Part shown: piece by piece, positions 1 to 4,580 of the stretch
Layout of the letters: the number at the start of each line of letters is the position of its first letter
Numbering within the stretch: the stretch's first letter is position 1
From: an uncultured Eubacteriaceae bacterium
Lineage (GTDB): Bacteria > Bacillota > Clostridia > Lachnospirales > CAG-274
Reading direction: 5' to 3'
Assembly (NCBI GenBank): GCA_938042265.1
Contig: CALIRN010000140.1
Coordinates: 1 to 7,375, forward strand
DNA: 7,375 nt
Notes under the pieces: generated by a model
What the model was told of the DNA's origin: nothing
Seen by the model: the letters and a program-made list of their open reading frames with translations, nothing else
Databases searched by the model: none
Translations under genes and position numbers: made by a program

Positions 1-24
1 CATAAAAAATCCCCCATTCTCAGC

Positions 25-48
25 ACTGAAAATCTATTTATTTTCAGT
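25..48. repeat. 9-bp inverted repeat just upstream of a -35 box
   Basis: ACTGAAAAT (25-33) and ATTTTCAGT (40-48) are perfect inverted copies around a 6-base spacer. The repeat ends 4 bases before the TTGACA box at 53. It could be an operator for the following small gene or the weak terminator of a gene left of the window. The U-run after it on the + strand is only three bases, which makes a strong terminator less likely. Confidence 0.5.
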
Positions 49-52
49 TTGC

Positions 53-84
53 TTGACAAATATACAAAAAAATAGTATTATAAT
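53..84 (+). promoter_or_regulatory. sigma-A promoter of the 67-aa gene
   Basis: A consensus -35 TTGACA (53-58) is followed after 17 bases by TATTAT (76-81). A perfect TATAAT overlaps at 79-84, but with a 20-base spacer. Transcription would begin near 88-92, giving a 5' leader of about 40 bases. No other gene lies between this promoter and the ATG at 130. Confidence 0.75.
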
Positions 85-129
85 GGTGTCAATGACTATT
101 ATATACATTAATGTAAGGGGGTAATTCCT

Positions 130-333
130 ATGAAGTCAGAATTATTTGTACAGTACGGCGGTAATCAGGTCGATACAAAGCAGCTTTTGGATGTTGCTAA
201 GGAAACCTGGAAGGCTGAAGGCAATAAGGTTAAGGATTTACAGTCAGTTGAACTTTATTATAAGCCTGAGGAAGGCAAGTGCTATTATGTTTTTAACGGC
301 GAAGGCTCTGCTGACAGCTTTTTTACAGTTTAA
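130..333 (+). CDS. DUF6465-like small protein (67 aa)
   Basis: A short soluble protein of unknown function. It has no signal peptide, membrane segment or cysteine-pair motif, and it has many charged residues. The opening MKSELFVQYGGNQV, the central TWKAEGNKVKDLQS and the later ELYYKPEEGKCYYVFNG match my memory of DUF6465, small proteins widespread in Clostridia. No biochemical role is known to me. The family pattern of alternating beta strands (LFVQY, VELYYKP, CYYVFN) around one helix suggests a small alpha/beta fold. The start is secure: AAGGGGG (115-121) sits 8 bases before the ATG. The gene stands alone, with a strong promoter before it and a U-tailed hairpin about 95 bases after its stop. 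Strong signals on both sides suggest a well-expressed monocistronic message. The family assignment rests on recalled similarity. Confidence 0.85.
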   Translation: MKSELFVQYGGNQVDTKQLLDVAKETWKAEGNKVKDLQSVELYYKPEEGKCYYVFNGEGSADSFFTV

Positions 334-428
334 AATGATTTCAACAAAAAATTGTGCTTGTTTGGCAGCTACTCATAAAACAGTATCAACCAATAAACTT
401 AAATAGGGTATTGCCGTACAGGGTGCAG

Positions 429-477
429 AAAAAGGCGAGCAGGAAGCAAATCATTTCTTGCCCGTCTTTTTCTCTTT
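429..477 (+). terminator. Rho-independent terminator of the 67-aa gene
   Basis: The arms 429-445 and 455-471 form a 17-bp stem with one A/C mismatch and two G-U pairs around a 9-base loop. The A-tract/T-tract base merges into TTTTTCTCTTT. It is about 95 bases beyond the stop at 333, and no competing gene intervenes. The A-rich base of the stem could also let it act on the - strand. Confidence 0.75.
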
Positions 478-480
478 ATT

Positions 481-735
481 ACGCAGTAAATAGCCATTTT
501 CAAGGTAAGATATATAATACCATTACCACTTCCACGCCCCTGTCATTCCTGCAAGCTAAATAAATCAAGCATAAAACAACCTCTCTATCGCGTAACATTC
601 CATACTGAATTGAGAACGCAATCAGATAAAACACTTGTGCTCTCTTGACTACTCAACAGCAAAGACGCAAAGGAAAATCACTTCTCGAACACTTTGTTTT
701 TTGTTAACGAAACGATATGAACAATAAAAATATTA
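481..735. other. Gene-free stretch between two terminators
   Basis: About 250 bases lie between the terminator of the small gene and the terminator of the - strand regulator. I see no ORF with a good SD site and typical length, no tRNA and no repeat. The only start with a decent SD is a - strand ATG at 572 (GAGAGG 7 bases upstream), which reads just MLDLFSLQE before a stop. It could be a relic or chance. GACGCAAAGG at 664-673 recalls part of the c-di-GMP-I riboswitch consensus, but the flanking helices are absent. Confidence 0.4.
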
Positions 736-774
736 TAATCCCTATGATTTTCATTGTCAAAAATCATAGGGATT
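726..774 (-). terminator. Terminator of the MocR-type regulator
   Basis: A perfect 15-bp inverted repeat (737-751 and 760-774, arm AATCCCTATGATTTT) has an 8-base loop. It starts 16 bases beyond the TAA of the - strand gene. Read on the - strand the hairpin is followed by ATAATATTTTTATT, a T-rich tail. On the + strand the following bases are not T-rich, so it serves the - strand gene. Confidence 0.8.
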
Positions 775-789
775 TGGCATATCTATATA

Positions 790-2172
790 TTAATTTTGCA
801 ACAAAGCTTTAAGACGTTTAACTCCCTCTGTTAATTCTTCTATCGTTGACGGTGTTGTTACCGCAATTCTTACCATTTTTTCGGCGGGCTTTTTCCCGAC
901 GGAGAAGTGTTCTGCTCCGAAAATCTGCACACCTGCTGCCTTTGCGGCGGCTTCAAAGCTCTCTCCCGTAAACCGTTCAGGCAGATGTATATACCTAAGA
1001 GGGCTTGTAGGTTTGCTTTCAATAAGAAATTCGTCCAACATTTCATTAACAACAATATTACGTTCAATAATATCTTTTTTGCGCTCCTCAATAATTTCAT
1101 CAACAATTCCGTCCTCAATCATAACGGCAGACAATTCTGCAAGTAATGGGGATAATGAAATATTCATTGAATACAGAGCGTCAGCAAAATCTTTATGATA
1201 ATTATCGGGGACATAAACAAACGCCGTACGCAGTCCCGCACAAACTGATTTTGATATGCTTGATATATACAAAATCTGCTCAGGCGCAAACGCGGCAATC
1301 GGTATTTCCGGCTTTTCCATAAGCATATTGTTGATACCGTCCTCAATTACAATAAGTTTTTCCTCGCGCGCTATCCTTGCAATCATCTTTCTTGTTTCCA
1401 AAGACATAATATGTGAGGTCGGATTATGGTAATTGGGTACTGTATAAAGACCTTTTATATTTTCATTTTGAATTGCATACCGTATTCCTTCTTCTGTCAT
1501 TTCATAATTACGGCTCTGAATAGGGATTAGTTGAATACCTATTAGCTTTGCCGCTATCTTAATACCCGGATATGTCATAGGGTCTGTGCCTATACGGTCT
1601 CCGCATTTAAATAAAGCACCTAAAGCCGCCATTAAGGCATTTTGTCCGCCTGCCGATAAAACAATATGATTGCTGTCTGTATAAACCCCCTCTTTTTGAA
1701 GCCAAATCACACCCGCTTCACGCTGCCTTAGAGTTCCTTCATTAGCTCCGTAGGAAAATAAATCTAATGCGTTCGGCTCTTTCAGTAATTTTTCGACATA
1801 TTTCATAACTGCAGCATTAGTTTTTACAGACGGAATTATTGCTCCCATATCAATAACATTTTGATTTTTAGTGTTACAAAGGAACACCTTTTCCGACATG
1901 GCATCAGCAGAAACATATGTTCCGTTTCCCACTGAAGCGGACAATAGACCTTTTTGCGCGCACAGCTTAAAGGCTTTTGATATTGTGCTTAAATTAACAT
2001 CAAGAAAATCAGCCAATTCCCGCTGTGGCGGCAGTTTTGTTCCCGCCTTCAATACACCGCTTTTTATATCTTCTTCTAATATTTTAGCTAATGCTATATG
2101 CTTAGAATCCGTTGTTTTGCTTAAATCAGGTTTCCAGCTCATAGGATAATTTTCAAATGAGTTTACAGGCAT
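790..2172 (-). CDS. MocR/GntR-family regulator with aminotransferase-like domain
   Basis: A 460-residue transcription factor of the MocR (GabR/PdxR) group. It has an N-terminal GntR winged helix (about 20-90: KLPPQRELADFLDVNLSTISKAFKL, then GLLSASVGNGTYV) fused to a fold-type I aminotransferase-like domain that senses PLP and amino compounds. Visible PLP-site residues are the Asn of YTVPNYHNPT (about 250), the Asp of IEDGIN (about 278), the Schiff-base Lys of SSISK (about 308) with AGLR after it, and a late Arg in KMVRIAV (about 435). The usual EDDY is EDGI, so the ring-contacting Tyr is missing, as befits a sensor rather than an enzyme. Start choice: an ATG exists at 2199 but has no SD. The ATG at 2172 has AGAGGA 8 bases upstream and fits the family's length. 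The gene is divergent from a PLP aminotransferase, its likely target. It has its own promoter and terminator. Confidence 0.92.
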   Translation of the reverse strand: MPVNSFENYPMSWKPDLSKTTDSKHIALAKILEEDIKSGVLKAGTKLPPQRELADFLDVNLSTISKAFKLCAQKGLLSASVGNGTYVSADAMSEKVFLCNTKNQNVIDMGAIIPSVKTNAAVMKYVEKLLKEPNALDLFSYGANEGTLRQREAGVIWLQKEGVYTDSNHIVLSAGGQNALMAALGALFKCGDRIGTDPMTYPGIKIAAKLIGIQLIPIQSRNYEMTEEGIRYAIQNENIKGLYTVPNYHNPTSHIMSLETRKMIARIAREEKLIVIEDGINNMLMEKPEIPIAAFAPEQILYISSISKSVCAGLRTAFVYVPDNYHKDFADALYSMNISLSPLLAELSAVMIEDGIVDEIIEERKKDIIERNIVVNEMLDEFLIESKPTSPLRYIHLPERFTGESFEAAAKAAGVQIFGAEHFSVGKKPAEKMVRIAVTTPSTIEELTEGVKRLKALLQN

Positions 2173-2192
2173 AACAATATTCCTCTTTTTAA

Positions 2193-2220
2193 CATACAAA
2201 ATTGTTTGTCATACAATTTT
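2193..2220. promoter_or_regulatory. Probable MocR operator
   Basis: AAAATTGT (2198-2205) and ACAATTTT (2213-2220) are perfect inverted half-sites with a 7-base spacer. CATACAA also occurs twice as a direct repeat, at 2193-2199 and 2210-2216, 17 bases apart. The site covers the start region and -10 of the regulator's own promoter and ends 4 bases before the -35 of the divergent aminotransferase promoter. Bound protein would therefore repress one promoter and be placed to activate the other. MocR regulators are known to use direct and inverted repeats in such gaps. Assignment of this site is inference. Confidence 0.6.
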
Positions 2221-2244
2221 ATCATTGAGTTTTGTTATTGTCAA
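2216..2244 (-). promoter_or_regulatory. Promoter of the MocR-type regulator
   Basis: On the - strand a consensus TTGACA (2244-2239) and TAAAAT (2221-2216) are separated by exactly 17 bases. Transcription would start near 2209, inside the inverted repeat at 2198-2220, giving a leader of about 37 bases. This arrangement predicts autorepression. Confidence 0.78.
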
Positions 2245-2253
2245 TGCTATAAT
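2225..2253 (+). promoter_or_regulatory. Promoter of the PLP aminotransferase
   Basis: TTGAGT (2225-2230) and a perfect TATAAT (2248-2253) are 17 bases apart, and TGC just before the -10 makes it an extended -10 promoter. It interlocks with the divergent promoter: each -35 lies inside the other's spacer, so the two can hardly be occupied at once. The start would be near 2260. Confidence 0.78.
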
Positions 2254-2292
2254 TAAAATAAGAATTATACTATGTGAAAGGGGGATGACTAT

Positions 2293-3486
2293 ATGAAAGG
2301 AGACGAGAATATGGAAAAATTATTATCGGAAGCGATAAAAACAACTCCGACTTCTTTTGTAAGAGGTATTTTGAAAGCTGCTTCAGACCCTGATGTTATA
2401 TCCTTTGCGGGAGGACTTCCTAACCCAATTTCCTTTCCTCAGAACGAACTTTTGGTATCTATGGAACGCATTGTAAAAAACTATGGCAGCAGCGTATTTC
2501 AATACTCTATTACGGCAGGACTGCCTGATCTACGTCAATATATTGCTGACAGATATAACCGAATATTCGGATTACATCTTAACATTGATAATATCATAAT
2601 CACAACAGGCTCACAACAGGCATTAGACCTCATATCAAAGACATTTCTTGATAAAGGTGATGGTGTAATAGTAGAGAAGCCTACTTATCTTGCCGCCATT
2701 CAGGCTTTCGCGTTAAATCAGCCGGTATTTTATCCTGTTGAATTAACAGAGGACGGTTTGAATTTAGAACAATTAGAGAAAGCATTAAAAAACAATATTA
2801 AATTCATATATACAATACCAAACTTTCAAAATCCCACTGGACTTACTTATTCTGCTGAAAACCGCAATAATATTTGCGATATATTAAAAAAGCATAATGT
2901 TGTTTTAATTGAGGACGACCCTTACGGAGAATTATTGTTTGAGGGTGAGCGCATACCGTATATCGGTGCGGGCAAGCTTCAAAACAGTATTTTGCTCGGA
3001 ACTTTTTCAAAAACAGTTACTCCGGGTATGCGTACAGGATTTATTATTTCTGAAAATACGGAACTTTTAAAATATATTTCTATTGCAAAAGAAGCCAGTG
3101 ACCTGCATACCAATATTTTTTCTCAATACTTGATTTGGGATTATTTGAAGCATAACGAATATGACACACATATTGCCAAAATCAAAAAGCTATATCAGGA
3201 ACAGGCGCAGGCAATGATAAACGCTATGGATAAATATTTCCCTAAATCAGTAAAATATACTAAACCAAATGGCGGTATGTTCCTATGGGTAACACTTCCT
3301 GAAAATGTGAGCGCTATGAAACTGTTCCCGAAGGCTATGGATAAAAAGGTTGCCTTTGTTCCTGGAGACCCGTTCTATATTGGTGTTGAAAATATCAATA
3401 CAATGAGACTAAATTATACAAATGCCGATTGTGAAACCATAGACGAGGGCATTCACAGATTGGGAGATTTGTTGAAGGAATTATAA
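2293..3486 (+). CDS. PLP-dependent aminotransferase, KAT II/LysN (2-aminoadipate) type
   Basis: A 397-residue cytosolic fold-type I aminotransferase that moves an amino group from an amino acid to a 2-oxo acid. The opening SFAGGLPNPISFP closely matches the GGLPNP loop of kynurenine/2-aminoadipate aminotransferase II and of LysN/ARO8-type enzymes. Catalytic residues are intact: Asn180 of NFQNPTG, Asp208 and Tyr211 of EDDPYGEL, the Schiff-base Lys240 of GTFSK, Arg247 of TPGMRTG, and Arg372 of MRLNYT for the substrate carboxylate. Length is normal for the family. Substrate range in this group is broad (aminoadipate, aromatic, branched-chain), so I give no exact substrate. Start: the ATG at 2293 has AAAGGGGG 8 bases upstream. 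An in-frame ATG at 2311 has AAAGGAG, also 8 bases upstream, and would give 391 residues. The gene faces a MocR-type regulator that probably controls it. Confidence 0.92.
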   Translation: MKGDENMEKLLSEAIKTTPTSFVRGILKAASDPDVISFAGGLPNPISFPQNELLVSMERIVKNYGSSVFQYSITAGLPDLRQYIADRYNRIFGLHLNIDNIIITTGSQQALDLISKTFLDKGDGVIVEKPTYLAAIQAFALNQPVFYPVELTEDGLNLEQLEKALKNNIKFIYTIPNFQNPTGLTYSAENRNNICDILKKHNVVLIEDDPYGELLFEGERIPYIGAGKLQNSILLGTFSKTVTPGMRTGFIISENTELLKYISIAKEASDLHTNIFSQYLIWDYLKHNEYDTHIAKIKKLYQEQAQAMINAMDKYFPKSVKYTKPNGGMFLWVTLPENVSAMKLFPKAMDKKVAFVPGDPFYIGVENINTMRLNYTNADCETIDEGIHRLGDLLKEL

Positions 3487-3504
3487 ATAAGAACTTGCGA
3501 ATGC

Positions 3505-3538
3505 TGTAAAAGCTGAATTTTACAAATCTTTTATTTTT
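3505..3538 (+). terminator. Weak terminator after the aminotransferase
   Basis: TGTAAAA (3505-3511) and TTTTACA (3518-3524) form a 7-bp AT-rich stem with a 6-base loop. AATCTTTTATTTTT follows. It starts about 18 bases after the stop at 3486. The stem is weak, so read-through into the stronger hairpins at 3572-3648 is likely. Confidence 0.4.
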
Positions 3539-3571
3539 GCTAAGCATATGATATAAAACAGATATAATTAT

Positions 3572-3629
3572 TTCAGATTGTCAATAAACCCCATCTTCGT
3601 TTGAAGATGGGGTTTATTGACAATCTGAA
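3572..3629. repeat. Perfect 27-bp inverted repeat with 4-base loop
   Basis: The arms 3572-3598 and 3603-3629 are perfectly complementary over 27 bases around the loop GTTT. The core is AAACCCCATCTTC and its complement. It lies between convergent genes. A plain terminator rarely has so long and flawless a stem. No T-tract follows directly on either strand. It could be a bidirectional transcript end, an RNase III target, or a mobile palindromic remnant together with the hairpin that abuts it at 3630. Confidence 0.85.
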
Positions 3630-3660
3630 CCACCCGCTATGCGGGTGGATATTTATTGTT
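3630..3660 (+). terminator. GC-rich hairpin with T-rich tail
   Basis: CCACCCGC (3630-3637) and GCGGGTGG (3641-3648) pair perfectly around TAT. ATATTTATTGTTTATTATT follows on the + strand, so it can end transcripts of the aminotransferase just before the convergent gene's stop at 3663. It begins at the very next base after the 27-bp inverted repeat. The two hairpins resemble the end hairpins of IS200/IS605-type elements; that link is inference. Confidence 0.5.
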
Positions 3661-3662
3661 TA

Positions 3663-4214
3663 TTATTCTTTTATGTCCTTTCTGCAAAATACAAGCTTAA
3701 ATACAGTGCGCACAAGGGGCTGAATAAAAAACAGCTGTGTAAAAAAAGCAAAGGGAAAATTAAAGCATACAAGCTTTAACCAGTTTGCCAACAGTACAAC
3801 CGCATTAAATCCTTCATAATACGGATAGTACAAAAGTGCAGCAATAAAGCTCATTGCAGGACACATAAGTCCTACCGTTGCACAGATAATTGCGGTTTCA
3901 AACATCATGGGATGTACCTTGGCAGGATCAAACACCTTTGACGCAAGCCTAAAGGAACAGGGACTGCCCATTAATATCTCCAGACAATATGCAAAGCAGA
4001 ACTCCACCAATACCACAGACCAAATCGGCAAAAATCTGCCAAACATATACACGCCGCCCTGATTATTAATTGCGGAAATTACACTATTTGTGCCATTAAG
4101 CTCCATAAGTGTACTTCCGTTTACCACATACAGGCTGTAAAACACATAAGCGTGTACCGTTACCAGTACTGTAGCAAAGGCAAAAAACATTCTCTGTAAT
4201 TGATTAGTCGGCAT
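3663..4214 (-). CDS. DUF2798-like integral membrane protein
   Basis: A 183-residue, strongly hydrophobic protein of unknown function, in the cytoplasmic membrane. About four membrane segments are visible: 9-32, 62-85, 105-130 and 138-172. The stretch EFCFAYCLEILMGSPCSFRLASKVFDPAKVHP, then GLMCPAMSFIAALL, fits the DUF2798 pattern as I know it. NFPFAFFTQLFFIQPLVRTVFKLVF near the end looks like a second copy of the same half, so the protein probably has two related halves. Start: the frame stays open to a TTG at 4265, but that has no SD and lies inside a folded leader. The ATG at 4214 follows AAAGGAG (4233-4227) at 12 bases, somewhat long but usable, and MPTNQLQRMFFAF is a typical family opening. 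The gene is monocistronic with a promoter at 4360-4387 and a long structured leader. Transporter or sensor roles are possible but unsupported. Confidence 0.8.
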   Translation of the reverse strand: MPTNQLQRMFFAFATVLVTVHAYVFYSLYVVNGSTLMELNGTNSVISAINNQGGVYMFGRFLPIWSVVLVEFCFAYCLEILMGSPCSFRLASKVFDPAKVHPMMFETAIICATVGLMCPAMSFIAALLYYPYYEGFNAVVLLANWLKLVCFNFPFAFFTQLFFIQPLVRTVFKLVFCRKDIKE

Positions 4215-4242
4215 TTTAAATAAACACTCCTTTTCTTTATTT

Positions 4243-4335
4243 ACGCACAAAAAAACACACGTCAAATCTGAGCAGAAACCTTTGTTCCGTAATCAGATTT
4301 ACATATCCAAGATGGATACAACGTGTGTCGTGCGT
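4243..4335 (-). ncRNA. Structured 5' leader of the DUF2798-like gene, riboswitch or attenuator candidate
   Basis: Read on the - strand, ACGCAC (4335-4330) pairs with GTGCGT (4248-4243), and ACACACGT (4328-4321) pairs with ACGTGTGT (4262-4255). Together they close a 58-base core. Inside are a hairpin TATCCA/TGGATA with a 3-base loop, and a 7-bp stem AAATCTG/CAGATTT whose tip can form GGAAC/GTTTC around AAAG. The whole is a three-way junction. The 3' arm ACGTGTGT runs straight into a string of U, like an intrinsic terminator. The SD of the gene is 10 bases further on. I match it to no known riboswitch class. Several nested complementary arms are visible directly; the regulatory role is inference. 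Confidence 0.5.
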
Positions 4336-4357
4336 GTTTTCTTATATTTACTTTAAG

Positions 4358-4387
4358 ATATTATCATAATAAGACAAAATTTGTCAA
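4358..4387 (-). promoter_or_regulatory. Promoter of the DUF2798-like gene
   Basis: On the - strand a consensus TTGACA (4387-4382) is followed by GATAAT (4365-4360, 16-base spacer) or TAATAT (4363-4358, 18-base spacer). It lies between the terminator of the tRNA and the structured leader. It would give a leader of roughly 140 bases. Confidence 0.65.
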
Positions 4388-4404
4388 GCAAATAATTTAC
4401 CCGC

Positions 4405-4448
4405 AAAAAACAAAAAGCTTCATAAGCCGCAGCTTACAAAGCCTTTTT
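4405..4448 (-). terminator. Rho-independent terminator of tRNA-Leu
   Basis: Just past the 3' end of the tRNA, on the - strand, AAAAAGGCTTTGTAAGC pairs with GCTTATGAAGCTTTTT. This gives 16 pairs, with one bulged G and two G-U pairs, around the loop TGCG. GTTTTTT (4411-4405) follows. Confidence 0.85.
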
Positions 4449-4449
4449 A

Positions 4450-4531
4450 TGCGGATGACAGGACTTGAACCTGCACACCGTAAGGCATTAGAACCTAAAT
4501 CTAACGTGTCTGCCAATTCCACCACATCCGC
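4450..4531 (-). tRNA. tRNA-Leu, anticodon UAG
   Basis: An 82-base class II tRNA. The acceptor arms GCGGATG and CATCCGC pair over 7 bases and are followed by A73. CCA is not encoded and must be added by nucleotidyltransferase. The D region GTGGAATTGGCAGACAC is typical of bacterial tRNA-Leu. The anticodon stem TTAGA/TCTAA encloses TTTAGGT, with anticodon TAG reading CUA and other CUN codons. A short variable arm GCC/GGT follows, then the T arm GCAGG-TTCAAGT-CCTGT. It has its own promoter and terminator, so it is a single-tRNA unit. Confidence 0.97.
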
Positions 4532-4542
4532 ATAACGATAAT

Positions 4543-4571
4543 ATTTTATCATTTAAGCTTTAAAATGTCAA
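4543..4571 (-). promoter_or_regulatory. Promoter of tRNA-Leu
   Basis: On the - strand TTGACA (4571-4566) and TAAAAT (4548-4543) are separated by 17 bases. The start would be near 4536, about 5 bases before the mature tRNA end at 4531. The -35 lies 10 bases past the stop of the ABC transporter gene, with no terminator between, so some read-through from that gene into the tRNA is possible. Confidence 0.78.
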
Positions 4572-4580
4572 TATTAAAAC

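Noticed and set aside
354..563. + strand ORF of 69 codons after the DUF6465-like gene
   Set aside because: It has no SD, runs through the terminator hairpin at 429-471, and its product resembles no family I know.
430..572. Possible relic reading frame on the - strand (MLDLFSLQE, then other short open segments)
   Set aside because: The segments are short, change frame repeatedly, match no family, and the longest one coincides with the terminator hairpin.
657..680. Partial match to the c-di-GMP-I riboswitch (GACGCAAAGG)
   Set aside because: Only the GACGCAAAG box is similar. The partner GGCAAACC-type segment, the tetraloop-receptor stems and a closing helix are missing, and no gene follows on the + strand.
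2173..2199. Longer start (ATG 2199) for the MocR-type regulator
   Set aside because: It has no SD, and the SD AGAGGA for the ATG at 2172 lies inside this extension; the extra MYVKKRNIV is not needed for the fold.
2285..2296. Mini-ORF ATG ACT ATA TGA overlapping the aminotransferase start
   Set aside because: Its ATG directly touches the GGGGG of the SD, leaving no spacing for initiation; it is probably chance.
4215..4265. 17-residue N-terminal extension (TTG 4265) of the DUF2798-like protein
   Set aside because: A rare start codon with no SD, inside the 3' arm region of the folded leader; the ATG at 4214 has a recognisable SD.
4323..4535. + strand ORF of 70 codons ending near MTGLEPAHRKALEPKSN
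   Set aside because: The end of this frame is the antisense of tRNA-Leu, a well-known spurious protein; the rest crosses a terminator and a promoter.
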